From positions 310,001 to 374,000 of the forward strand of contig JALMLS010000612.1 in assembly GCA_038496445.1 (NCBI GenBank): a DNA stretch of 64,000 nucleotides, read 5' to 3'. The notes beneath the pieces were generated by a model, which made no database searches, was not told where the DNA came from, and saw nothing but the letters and a program-made list of their open reading frames with translations. Numbering within the stretch: position 1 is the first letter of the stretch; each line of letters starts with the position of its first letter. This document shows positions 28,376-38,568 of the stretch, in pieces. A program made the position numbers and the translations under genes. Origin of the DNA: Trichosphaerium sp. ATCC 40318. Its lineage: Eukaryota; Discosea; Flabellinia; Trichosidae.

Positions 28376-29386
28376 ATGCATAAAGCTGCGCATTTTACTA
28401 CTGAATTTAAGAAGCTACGCCAAATGCAAACCGAACACTATTCTACGAACGTTTGTAATCTTCTACGACTTCCAAAAGACGTTCAAAGGTATTTATGTGC
28501 TTTCAATGACGAAACCTTTACAAAGTACAATATACTATCAAAAACAGCGGCTACGAACACACACTATGATAGTAATCTAAAGAAAAATGGTGTTTGGATT
28601 AAATGGTACAAAGACGGGAGTTTAAAAAGCAAAGAAATGATGTCAGATGGTAAAAGGAATGGAGAGATGAAAAAGTGGCATAAGAATGGAAAACTATTGT
28701 TCAAGTCATGGTACAAGGATAATGAGAGGCATGGTAAGTACGAGAGTTGGCATAAAGAAGGACAACGTCATGTAACAGGTTCGTTCACCAATGGAAAGGT
28801 GAACGGTGAAGCATGGAGATGGTATGAGAATGGTCAACTAAGGATACATAGTTTTTATGTTAATGATAAGAAAGACGGTGTCCTCACCCAATGGTATATG
28901 AGTGGGCAGCTCCAATTAGAAAATATGTTTGATAATGGCAAGAAGCATGGTGACCGCAAGGAGTGGTATAGGAATGGACAACTGATGTCACTTTCAAAGT
29001 TTGTTCAAGACAAGTGCGCTGGGCTCACTCTGTGGTATAAAAATGGTCAAATGAAGTTAAACACTATGTATGTTGATGGTAAGATGCATGGTGAGCACAA
29101 ACGGTGGTTTGAAGACGGGCAAATGAGTAAAGATGAACATTATGTTAATGGCTATCAAAAAGGTGATGTATATCATTGGCATAGAAATGGTCAACTTGCA
29201 GTGCATAATTTCTTTGTTGATGGAAAGAAGAGTGGTGAGGGCAAGGAGTGGTATGAAAATGGTCAGTTAAAGATGCAAGGTAACTTCATCAATGGTATTG
29301 TACATGGGGAATACAAAGAGTGGAATGAGGACGGAGAGCTCACCCTTGAAAAAACTTTCAATAATTTTCCAGATGTACAAGTATAA
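28376..29386 (+). CDS. YwqK/MORN-variant repeat protein
   Basis: Single-exon gene of 336 residues. Residues 1-60 form a unique N-terminal part (LLRLPKDVQRYLCAFNDETF) that may be a degenerate F-box-like region. From about residue 70 to the end there are about eleven repeats of roughly 22-23 residues with the pattern W[YH]-[DNE]-G-[QK]-[LM] followed by DGK-HGE, for example EWYENGQLKMQGNF and RWFEDGQMSKDEHY. This is the YwqK/MORN-variant repeat, known from bacteria and abundant in several giant viruses, sometimes with F-boxes. Such repeats form elongated beta sheets; the function is unknown. It has no introns and a strikingly regular repeat in an intron-rich region, which hints at transfer from a virus or bacterium (inference). 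Confidence 0.85.
   Translation: MHKAAHFTTEFKKLRQMQTEHYSTNVCNLLRLPKDVQRYLCAFNDETFTKYNILSKTAATNTHYDSNLKKNGVWIKWYKDGSLKSKEMMSDGKRNGEMKKWHKNGKLLFKSWYKDNERHGKYESWHKEGQRHVTGSFTNGKVNGEAWRWYENGQLRIHSFYVNDKKDGVLTQWYMSGQLQLENMFDNGKKHGDRKEWYRNGQLMSLSKFVQDKCAGLTLWYKNGQMKLNTMYVDGKMHGEHKRWFEDGQMSKDEHYVNGYQKGDVYHWHRNGQLAVHNFFVDGKKSGEGKEWYENGQLKMQGNFINGIVHGEYKEWNEDGELTLEKTFNNFPDVQV
28586..29360 (+). repeat. Protein-coding tandem repeat, ~66-69 bp unit
   Basis: About eleven diverged copies of a 66-69 bp unit encoding the YwqK/MORN-variant repeat. Each has a TGGTATNNNAATGGNCA-like core. Copies differ at many positions, so the array is not a recent expansion. Confidence 0.75.
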
Positions 29387-29671
29387 ATAATTATACAAGC
29401 ATTATCTTATCGTTTGAATGCACATATTAACTTTCCACTGTAACTGATATCAAGACATTAGATATATTTGTACCACATGTACAAATGTGCTGTAGGCTAA
29501 GTAGTATGTGACCATTTCAAATATAGTGTCTGCACTTAGGAAGTAAGTAGTTTAAATTGTGAGTGGCAAGAAGAGCTGTATTCTTGTGAATAAACTTATA
29601 GTTAAAAAGCAAAGAATTGAACAGCAGGCGATTAACATATGAGATCAAGTGTTTATTAGGTATGTACATTT

Positions 29672-29696
29672 TTTATGGATACCAAGTATCCATAAA
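29672..29696. repeat. Perfect 11-bp inverted repeat at the stop codon
   Basis: TTTATGGATAC at 29672-29682 and GTATCCATAAA at 29686-29696 with a CAA spacer. It overlaps the last codons and stop of the FGase-like gene and would form a stable hairpin in RNA. Confidence 0.7.
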
Positions 29697-30793
29697 GTCA
29701 AGGATTGCTTCTCCTAGATCTGTGCCATAGGAAGGAATTGCAGATGTGCGTCTCAAGTGATAAGGACTTTCTAGTTGAATGGCATCTATTGTACCACTTG
29801 AAACACTTCCATGACTTCTAACTGTAAAACCGCCAGTAAAGTATCCGTCAGTTCCAGGTCCTGGTTCAGTAGGAGAAGGTACAACATGGTATGTTGCATC
29901 CAAAAGTCCACCGAAACTACTGACTCCTCTGATTAGTTCTGAGAAAGTTACACCGGAAGTGGCTGCTAGATTTGCAATACTTCCTTTTGGAGTGACCACA
30001 TTCAAACCAGCATCTGAATCAATGTCAGCTGTTTATTTAAGTTGTGTATTTTTTGGAGCCTACCGTTTTTGTTCAAATTCGTCTTTGATATTGCGTATCC
30101 TAGCTCAACCCATTGTTGGGAATGACTAGATACACCATGTACATCAATGAGTAATCCGGCACCATGTTCTGATACTACTCTATCTTTTGCACAATTGATA
30201 AAAGAATGATACTTGTCCCTAAACAATAACACTGTTACGACACATTATCGTTTTTTAGAAATAACTAAACAATAGTGATTTGAACGCATGCGTACCATAC
30301 AGAGAGGGCAGTGGTATCTATAGCTTGATCTGGATCAACACGAGCACGATTCATATCTACCTTTTTTCGTCCAATGTTGGCTACAATCACGTGTACTTTT
30401 TGATTAGTTATAGCTTCTATTGTCTCAACTATCTTATTGGCAAGGTTGATAGTACGTGTGTCCCTTCCTTTGTTGCCTACAACAAGTCAGTAAAATAGAA
30501 AACAAGATGATATTTATCTCGTACCAGCTGGTTTATCTGGAATGCTCAGTGGGTCGTTGGTACCACCATGAGGTACTGTAATTATAATAGGAAGATCTCC
30601 AGTCGTGTACGATACATACTGATTTACACTGTCATAGTTTACATCGCCGGATACGTGGCTAACAAGTGGACATGGATCAAAAGCAAACGAAATAGAGAAT
30701 AGAGCACAAAATGCTAAACAACTTATTAAACTGATTGGATCGTCTTTTAGTAGGCATACCTAAGAGAGTTCGAAGTGTTTTATTTGTTGTCAT
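29673..30793 (-). CDS. Secreted N-formylglutamate amidohydrolase-like protein
   Basis: About five exons. After a GTATGC intron the N-terminus reads NKTLRTLLAFCALFSISFAF, a signal peptide, so the protein is secreted. Then come LPIIITVPHGGTND (metal-binding His region) and NKGRDTRTINLANKIVETI. These are followed by HVIVANIGRKKVDMNRAR and AGLLIDVHGVS, the DxHG block of the family. The C-terminal part contains FTVRSHGSVSSGTIDAIQLE and ends MDTWYP. The fold is that of the N-formylglutamate amidohydrolase (FGase) zinc amidase family. Many eukaryotic secreted members have no known substrate, so I do not assign one. The stop codon lies inside a perfect 11-bp inverted repeat. Confidence 0.75.
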
Positions 30794-31249
30794 GATGATG
30801 GTTGAAGTTGTTTTTTGATTAAAGTAAATAAAGCACATGAATGCATGATGCATGTCGACATGCGCAAGTTTTCATAAAAAACAATAACTATTATTTGATT
30901 TCACCTGAATTATAAAAACATGACCACAAAGAACTCTACACGCTTCACACTATAGTATGGTGTATGGGATCAGCTTTCATAGACAACAGCTCTCTGATCT
31001 AGCTATGAAGTTTTTTTCATTGACTTGATCCAAAACAACTGAAACAGGGCATTGGTTGAATCACATCACGACACCTCCCGGCATTAAATGCCACCGACAC
31101 TATCTTTGATAAATTCTACAATAGCCCTATTGGCGTAAAGTAACATCCACGTCACCAAGAAAGCTGTCAAACAGTGTCAGTCACTGGTTAACAACCGTCC
31201 AAATGAGTGTTATCAATACATAAAACAAAACCTTTGGAGCGAAGTGCTA
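30794..31249. other. Intergenic, nothing recognised
   Basis: Spacer upstream of the FGase-like gene and downstream of the ubiquitin-like gene, both minus strand. No coding exon is supported. Confidence 0.4.
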
Positions 31250-31756
31250 TTATATTAGTACAAGTTGAACAGCGCTATCCTCGTACACTTGGTAATATGC
31301 AAGGGTATATTGATCATTAAGCACTCCAACACCAGGCACAAGCACCAACTTTTGTTTATCTGTTGGAATACCCTCCTTTTGTTTTATCTTCCCTTTGATT
31401 TTAAGGACAGTGTCATAGGCGTCTGCATTTATAGTGTAATTCTTGCCATAGTCATTACGTATTAGAAGCTGCAACCTTACAATAAGGCGCAAAGGTGATG
31501 ATTGTTGTATTTTATAGTCTTGTACTGTTTTTTGGTCTTCTAGCTGATCACCAGCAAATATTAGGCATTGGCGCTCTATGGGAACGCCTTGTTTCTCTTG
31601 AATTTGCTGTTTTATACTTTTTATTGAATCTACAGAGCTTACATCAACGCAAATCACCTTTTCAGAGAGTGTTTTAACGTATACCAGCATTTTTGGTGCT
31701 GAATGTAATAGCAATTGTCTAACATGCCTTAGTCTCATTCTCCGAATACCACTCAT
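31250..31756 (-). CDS. Tandem ubiquitin-like domain protein
   Basis: Uninterrupted frame of 168 residues with two ubiquitin-like domains in a row. Domain 1 starts MLVYVKTLSEKVICVDVSSV and contains IKQQIQEKQGVPIERQCLIF and AGDQLEDQKTVQDY. Domain 2 starts about residue 100 (LLIRNDYGKNYTINADAYDT) and contains IKGKIKQKEGIPTDKQKLVL. Neither domain ends in the Gly-Gly needed for processing and conjugation: domain 1 ends RLIVRL and domain 2 ends VQLVLI. So it probably works as a fixed ubiquitin-like binding module rather than as a modifier. An internal ATG at domain 1 is an alternative start. No introns seen. Confidence 0.85.
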   Translation of the reverse strand: MSGIRRMRLRHVRQLLLHSAPKMLVYVKTLSEKVICVDVSSVDSIKSIKQQIQEKQGVPIERQCLIFAGDQLEDQKTVQDYKIQQSSPLRLIVRLQLLIRNDYGKNYTINADAYDTVLKIKGKIKQKEGIPTDKQKLVLVPGVGVLNDQYTLAYYQVYEDSAVQLVLI

Positions 31757-32107
31757 AGACAGTACTAACTTAAGGATGCCTACCTCATATCGCTAGTGAC
31801 CAACTCATTGTTTGCTAAGACATCAAGTATTTAGTGTTAAATCATGTGACTGTGCTTGAACCAGTAACTTTATCGTTCTACGCCAGCATCATAGGCACTA
31901 AGATTCATCTCTTTTCACGGATGCCTTCATAAAACTCTTTCCTAAATAAACTACTTTCAATAGCGACTCACTTCTGGTGTGATCAATCAAACGACAAGTG
32001 TAATAAAGTAAGAGTGAAACCGATACAACCAATAGTCCACTCGAGTAAAACTAACTGGGTCCACTTGGGTAAACAAAAAGTTATTCTATTACCACCGCAC
32101 CCTTACT
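31757..32107. other. Divergent intergenic space, nothing recognised
   Basis: About 350 bases between the divergent ubiquitin-like gene (-) and the small membrane protein gene (+). It should hold both promoters. No motif recognised. Confidence 0.4.
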
Positions 32108-32896
32108 ATGCACAATAATCTCAAGAGTTTCTTTCAGCAACAATTTGGTAAAAAGACATCATGGCAACATGGAGATCCTCGTTTCGAGTGGTGGCTTGGA
32201 AACCCTTTCAGCTTGAAGTCAAACGCTCCAGGCGCATACGACGCTGCCCATACACCACAAAACGCTAGCCTCAAATTCTTTAGAGCAGCGGACTTCCCAA
32301 CAACACGTAGAAGCTTTTATGATGTTTGGTGGAAAAGCCCTGGAGTACGTTTACACTATTTAACTTGTGATTATCGCGAGACTACTCTTGTTAAATACGG
32401 TTAACTAACTTTTAAACAGAAAAACATGCAGCTATCCCTATGCGTCGCAGGGTACTCCGCAGGAGCTTACTTTATGATATTCAGGCTCCAGTTTTTGGAA
32501 AACACTAATGAGTACGTCGCCACTTGATTACTTTTATAAAAGTTTCGAAGGCGTTTTCGGTTTAAAGAAAACTCAAAACACGTGATTGATTTTTTTGAGT
32601 TCAAGCGAAAGACAAATTTCTTTGGGTTTTTTTTGTTTCTTTTTCTTATTTACCTTAGTTGGCGTGGTCAGTCCATGGTTCACTTGAAACACCCTTCTGA
32701 AAAGGCTGTTTCTCGCGTTTCAATTAATGGTTACGCTGTTGGTCCTCAGTATGTGAAGGTAGGCGGTATTGACCCTCATGAAGATTCCGCTGCTGGTTAT
32801 TTGGAGCAACCTCTTCCATCTTTTGTTCAACAACCAAGACTCAACACCAACATTGACGTTGACGCGTTATACTCTCTCGGTCAAGAGACTGTCTAG
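32108..32896 (+). CDS. Small, probably mitochondrial, membrane protein
   Basis: Three exons joined at a GTACGT and a second GTACGT intron give about 190 residues. The first exon (MHNNLKSFFQQQFGKKTSWQ, then DPRFEWWLGNPFSL and RRSFYDVWWKSPG) is rich in Trp/Phe. The second encodes one short hydrophobic helix (LSLCVAGYSAGAYFMIF). The third is polar (VGPQYVKVGGIDPHEDSAAG, ending DALYSLGQETV). The layout of short basic/aromatic matrix part, one helix and polar tail resembles accessory subunits of respiratory complexes. That is inference and I recognise no named subunit. Confidence 0.55.
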
Positions 32897-33049
32897 AGAT
32901 ATATCTGATGACATCCATTATATATATGTACTTGTTTTATAAATACAAGCACCAAACATCCAAGCCTTTTTTGGATGTTTTACTTTATAAACTCATTCTC
33001 TTGTCAAGTTTTAAATTCTTTTTATTTTCTTTTACTGTGATAGCCACGA

Positions 33050-33234
33050 TGTCAAGTGAGGCGTCACAATACACAACAACAAATGTAGGTACTTTGCTGG
33101 AGAATGGAGTGCGGTGAAATGCAAGAAGCGTTAAAATTAGCGACTTCCTTTTACCAAAACAGGCAAGAAGCCTCGTAAGGTTGAATTTAGACGAAAACAA
33201 CATTACCTGATTAAAGTTTCATTACACTCTAACT
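33050..33234 (+). CDS. Tiny basic protein (tentative)
   Basis: Two short exons: MSSEASQYTTTNVG joined over a GTACTT intron to KKPRKVEFRRKQHYLIKVSL, then HSN and a stop. The peptide would be about 37 residues with a very basic second half. The clean splice sites and position between two plus-strand genes support it weakly. Alternative splices give other short peptides. Function unknown. Confidence 0.3.
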
Positions 33235-33261
33235 AATACAGCCATTACGCTATCGCTGAAA

Positions 33262-33951
33262 ATGACCTCAAGCAACAAGTTATTTATTTTCGACTTTGAC
33301 GGCACATTAGTCGTTAATAACATTACAGCGCGGGCGCTTACTGCCATGCAAATAGAGTTTAAAGCTTCAACTCCAATGGCGGCCTATTTTAAGTCGATTG
33401 TAACAAAAGCAAGCACAAACGCAAATGTATTCGTCGCTATTGCATCGTATGGAGATTCTCTAATCTCCAGAGACAAGCCAAAGTCAAAATTAGCCGGAGG
33501 AGAAACAATAAGGTAAGCATCAGTTAAAAACCGTCGTTAACCATTCTCTAGATACTTGCTTACGTCGCCAAAGCATTTTGGCTTGGATTTACAAAAAACG
33601 CCTTTGAAAATTGAAGCGTTTATGCCAAGCCAACGTCAATTGCGTCAAAACGTTGCAGGTATAGCTAAAACGCGTGGTATAACTATAGAAGAAGCTTGGG
33701 AGAGCTTAGGAGCACAAGAGATTGATGCTGTTTCGGACGTTGATGAGAACGCTGGCAAAAATACTCACATTGACTTGCTTATGGACAGTTTCAAGAAAGA
33801 CGGGATAGAGTTCTCTCCTGCTAATATCACACTCATTGACGATGATTTTAATAATATAGAAAAAGCGAAAAAGAAAGGATATACAACTTATCACGTGATG
33901 GATGCATCTGGAGATGAATTTAAAGCATATCTTGAGAAACTTTTACAATAA
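33262..33951 (+). CDS. HAD-superfamily hydrolase
   Basis: About 215 residues in two exons joined across a 40-base intron (GTAAGC to CTCTAG) giving ETIRYLLTSP. Motif I is LFIFDFDGTLVV near the N-terminus: the nucleophile Asp and the second Asp two residues later. Motif II is probably VFVAIASYGDS. Motif IV is ITLIDDDFNNIEKAKKKGY near the C-terminus, with the acidic metal ligands. These are the haloacid-dehalogenase phosphatase landmarks; the cap insert is small. The substrate cannot be named. No signal peptide, so probably cytosolic. Confidence 0.8.
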
Positions 33952-33990
33952 AAGTTGACATATTTGTAATACTCTTGCTTTTGCTTGTAC

Positions 33991-35332
33991 TCATACCTTA
34001 CTTATTGGATGTACTGTTTCGAATGTCATACCATCTCCATCGGGTTCTCTTGGTATCGGTAGTAACCATGAAAACCAGTACCGACCCATTTGTTCAGTTA
34101 TGAAGAACTTTCTAAAGTTTTCTTTAAAGCCAAAATCATATGGATTTTGGAAACCTGTGTTGTTAATCTTTGCCTGTCATATCAGTAAGTATATGTTGTA
34201 TTATTTTAGAGTTAACCAAAATTCATCGTACATGCTTTTTTAGTTTTTTATTGATAGAATACTCAAGGCTTGTCTGACCTGTGAAAACAAGGTAATAGTT
34301 CCAAGTCACAAATCCCTAACTTGAAATCATTATCAATTCAATTACGGGTCACTTACACAAAGGACTATCCATATACCTCCAGTGAGTATAAGACAAGACA
34401 TAGTTAGGCCACGATCAACAGGATAAATCCACACCTGTTGACAGTCAAAATTTCTGAATGACAAAAAAAAAAGAAAGTACTTTGTTTCTGTCCAAGTGAT
34501 TCCAAATAGGTGCAACTACCATTAAAAGTCCATATGTACATCCCCACCAAAAGTATGTAAGAAATAGTATGAATTCGCGTCTATTGTGATGACCAACACA
34601 GTTTGAAAGCCAAGCTAGTCGGTTACTCTAACTTATTAACATTTTTTTAATCGAAAACAAAAAGAGCTAGCGTTCATATTTGGAAATTATATTAACCACG
34701 TACGACAATGATGGTCCATTACTGGAATACAACTATACAATAAGATTAATTGGTCTGCTGTGAGAATTTTAAAGGCTTACCGTTCGCAAATTGAACAGTG
34801 ATGTGTTCGTGGAGGCTTGAAGTTCTTACCTTAGTAGTGTCAAAAGGAAAACTAAAAAGTTGATGTACAATAGGAGCAGTATCTAACTTTCTTCAATTGA
34901 ATGTCCCTTTTTGTAAATTTCTTTGTATTGGGTATGTCTCCTTTATATTATTTTAGCGCTTGACGTCGTTTAAACAGATAAAACGCACGAGGTTTCCGTA
35001 ACACAGCTATAATGTAATTTACGCTGACTCCTTTGCATATTTAGCGGTTTTATCACGTGATAATTAAGGAAAAGATGTTTATACCTGTAAGAAGGTATAT
35101 AGATATTATAGCATGCATCCAAGCACATACTGTAGTGTATGACGCGTATACAGGTATTAGGTATACAATAAATAAGAAAGACACCACTGTTATTCGAATA
35201 AGACAAAGCGCATCAAGGTTACGTACTAGCAACCAAGGCACCGAAGATAGCTACAAATAATGGTCCAGAATAAATTAAAGATACTTCGCAAGCGTATCCT
35301 AGCGACTCGATAAGCCACACACCAACGCTCAT
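33991..35332 (-). CDS. DHHC palmitoyltransferase (first copy)
   Basis: Membrane S-acyltransferase with about eleven short exons. The start MSVGVWLIESLGYACEVSLI leads into two helices. The cysteine-rich domain assembled across introns reads VRYCSYCKNFKPPRTHHCSI, CERCIPVMDHHCPW, LSNCVGHHNRREF, with the catalytic DHHC Cys and all zinc ligands. Two further helices follow (FILFLTYFWWGCTYGLLMV). The conserved C-terminal element is NPYDFGFKENFRKFF, and the protein ends near GDGMTFETVHPISKV. It attaches palmitate to cysteines of membrane proteins, at the ER or Golgi in most relatives. Ras-type and GPCR substrates are possible but not shown. Confidence 0.93.
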
Positions 35333-35667
35333 CCCGCAATGTTGAATAATACGTCTTAAACACGTGGATTAAGTGAGAGTTACAACAAGATTCTACACTA
35401 TCGAAAGACTATTTTAGACATTTTCCACCACAACTATTGCTCAATGATCTTTACAATTCCTCATCAAAATGACTGGCATGGATCAAACGCAAAAGACAAG
35501 GACTAACTGGAAATGTTGAGTCGGAGTTAGAGAACTTGTGCGAACGTTTTATACATCACTTGCAATAATAATACACTTCTTTATTTGCATTTACACTACG
35601 GACTATGGTTAGTAATGGGTGATGCTCTGACGAGTTCCTTTGAATCCTTTCACTTCCCAAGGAGTTT

Positions 35668-36917
35668 TCATCCTTTGTACAATGCACCGCTCTTTGTTGG
35701 TACAGCTTCATCCCAAGGTCCATGTATTTCACTATGAACGTTATTAGTATTGAGTCACAAGGTATAATGTCGCACTTTTTATATCTCTGAAGCCAACATA
35801 AAAGGTTTGGACACATGAATGTAATGAGAATATACTGCGCTACAAAACAAGCAGCAAACAGGTTTGACATGTTTACCAATACCAAAAGAACGCCGGCATT
35901 TAATATAATAGACAGAGATGCACTGATACACGAAGAAGCCGCCTAATAAGACAAATGAGTAGGAGTGGGTAGTTCTTTTTTTTTTTGTTCTAGTCGAGGC
36001 TATAAATAGCTGCTATTGAATAGGTGCACTGTATGACACTACCAATATAAGCAACGCTAACGTACAGATATTGAGTTTAGGACTATTGGGAGTAGTGCAA
36101 ATAGCTCTATGGATAGCGAGAGGAAAGCGAAGACGTGCTTGCTTGTTGGCAACCGAGAAGCCATTAAAACTGATGCAAAAATCGCGGCATTTACGCTTGT
36201 AGGCGCATAGAAGCTACAATAAAGTTAGCACATAGTTAACAACATATTGTGCTATTCCATAAGAATACAGAAGCCGTTAAACAGTGGACAGAAGATACAA
36301 AAAAGTGGGAACAAAAAACAAACTCAAAAGTTTTTCTAGTTGTTAACGTACTCTTTCTGTGTTCCAGCAAGATAAGAGTAGTCTGTAGTGTATAAATGTA
36401 ACAGCGTTAGTAGTATGACACATGTCCATAAAGTGTCATCGCTTATTGGTTCTGTTAAAGTACGTAGAACAGGGCTAAGGCCAAGAACAGAACCAAAAAC
36501 AATTGGAATAAAGCGGAACCCATCAAGTAGATGATGCGCTTTTCCGAAACAAACGTTAGTACTAGCGCTCTAACGCTTGTAGTTTACGTACAACTCCGTT
36601 TGCCGCTTGTGAGACACCATATTAGGTAACCAACAACTAATACTGCAAAGTCTGCCTTCATAAGCGCTTCTGGTGTGAATGAGCCTTCTAAAGAGCCAAC
36701 AAATATCAAATAATACACTACTACAACTGCAATTGCTTGTGTCACAACTGTTGAGTCAGTAATCATTGTGTAGAGGTCATACTTCTCCACATTAACTATA
36801 TAACGACGTTTTAGCGATGTTTTACCCAAAAAGTGTTGACGCACCGTTTTTTTCAAGTTCATCGAGAAAGCGTAAGCCATCTACGTAGTTATCAGGGTAT
36901 GGCTGTCTTTTGTACAT
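35668..36917 (-). CDS. PIGC: GPI-GlcNAc transferase subunit PIG-C
   Basis: Subunit of the complex that adds GlcNAc to phosphatidylinositol, the first step of GPI-anchor synthesis at the ER. Family marks: [20 protein letters not shown] near the N-terminus, FLDELEKN, and the C-terminal [16 protein letters not shown]. Between them lie several hydrophobic helices ([40 protein letters not shown]). I put the start at the ATG at 36917. The preceding in-frame codons ([11 protein letters not shown]) are also family-like, so the true start may lie in an upstream exon near 36960-37040. It ends LYKG. An outward-facing GPI pathway fits the secreted and surface proteins in the window. Confidence 0.9.
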
Positions 36918-36959
36918 TATTTTTTGCCAACGTGGTTTCGATTGATTCTGAGCGCTATC

Positions 36960-37641
36960 CTACGCTACAACTATTAGAATATAGCGACGTTATCCAAAAC
37001 TACTTGCCTCAAATTGTCTGCGCCTTTGCCCGCATGTGGAGCACACAAGCTCATCTAAAACATACGCATTCGCGCAAGCCGGGCAGTATGGCCAATAATC
37101 TTTATACATAACCCAAATAACTACGCCTCACGCACCAGAAAAAACCAAAGAAATAAAGTATTTGCAAAAAAAGTCCATGCGGATGTGAATGAATGAATTC
37201 TCAAAAAAAGATTTGATTCTCAACCTTACCTCACTCTAATATCTTAACTACTAGCGCCACTTGGTTTTTTAAAATAACACGTACAATTAAATCGATTCAG
37301 CAGAACACAAGCAAATTAAATAAATCCACAAACCGCTATCACGGAAAATATCACGTGATCGTAAAAAACCCAAGTCAAAAGAAATATTATTCTCTAATGA
37401 AACGCGTCTTTGGGTATCCCTGTTTTTCGTGCACGTTTCATTCTACTACAGGGCTATTTTTAACCCTCTTTTAAATCACAGTGTGAGTCCAATAGAAATA
37501 ATAAAAAAAGAGACAAGGGAGTAGAGTTCGTTTTTTTTAATCACAACCAAATTACAAATTACATATTTTTAATACAAAAAAAATTTTGCTACATCCTACT
37601 GTTTTTTTTTCTTTTTCCTTTTTTTTTATTTTCTCGACTTC
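36960..37641. other. Intergenic, possible 5' exon of PIG-C
   Basis: Spacer upstream of PIG-C and downstream of the homeobox gene. Family-like codons continue from the PIG-C ATG to about 36950, so a short first exon may be hidden here. The part near the homeobox stop is very rich in T runs. CACGTG at 37352-37357. Confidence 0.35.
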
Positions 37642-38568
37642 TTAGAGACCCCTCCAGTTCATAGGGAAGCCACGAGATGCCTGTAGAGGGTGGAGATTAT
37701 TCGGCATACCAGCCGCTATCGCACTAACGCCAAGATCAAGCTCTGCAAGACGCGGAAGGCGTTGGTTTTGTTGTTGAGAAGCCATTGGGTGGTTTGGGTT
37801 TTGCATACGCGACAATGGCGCTACAAAATTTGGGTGTGCATTCTTCGCGTAGTCTGGCTGTTGTGAGGGAGGTACAACAGATTTACGTCTCATATGGTTG
37901 AGCTTGCGAAAGTATGGTGGTATGTAGAACCGCCTCTTTGGAGGATACTGTTTAGACTTGCGCGTTGTGTCGAAGTAACGGCTGTAGTCATCACCAGTAC
38001 CAAAGTTATACGTTTGGCGTTGATAGTCGGTGTATCGAGGCACTTCAACTTCATCTGGCCTATCGTTTTGTCGTTTTTGCCGTTCCTTTCTCGCTTTTGC
38101 ACGACGGTTCTATAAAAGTATAATAAGTAAAGCAGGAAGATTATTAAAACATTTTTATGGTGTGGGCTTTGAAAGAGTCAAAAAAAAAATAATTGAGAAT
38201 CAGAAGAAAAAAAAAACGGTAAAAAAAAAGCGTACCTGGAACCAGATTTGTACTCTTCTTGGCGCCATTTTGAGCTCTTCAGCTAGAGCTTGTTTATGAT
38301 CGCGGTTTGGATGTTCTTGGTATTGGAACACATGTTCAAGCCTTGCTTTTTGTTCTTGAGTTATCGGTATTCTTCTACGTTTCTTGGTTTTTTTAATGCT
38401 AGAGTTGTCTGAAGAGTTTGGTTCTTTCTCATTAGGAGCTCTCTTACGTTTAGAAGAAAATTTTATTCCTTCTCGAAAAGTTTTCATAGTGGATTTTATC
38501 AAACCGCGAACTTTTCCACTCTTTGGTTTTGCTGGCTTTGTTTCTGTTTTATCTCCACGTAATTCCAT
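37642..38568 (-). CDS. Homeodomain transcription factor
   Basis: Two exons in the coding part. The N-terminal part is basic (KTETKPAKPKSGKVRGLIKS), then comes a homeodomain: KKRRRIPITQEQKARLEHVF, QYQEHPNRDHKQALAEEL, KMAPRRVQIWFQ joined across a GTACGC intron to NRRAKARKERQKR. Helix 3 therefore reads VQIWFQNRRAK, with the invariant W, F, N and R. It is of typical (non-TALE) length. The C-terminal region is Gln/Asn/Pro-rich (PNHPMASQQQNQRLPRLAEL), like an activation or low-complexity domain, ending FPMNWRGL. A 5' exon near 38700 joined by a GTACGC intron may exist but is probably untranslated. The upstream region is one of the longest gene-free stretches here. Confidence 0.92.
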
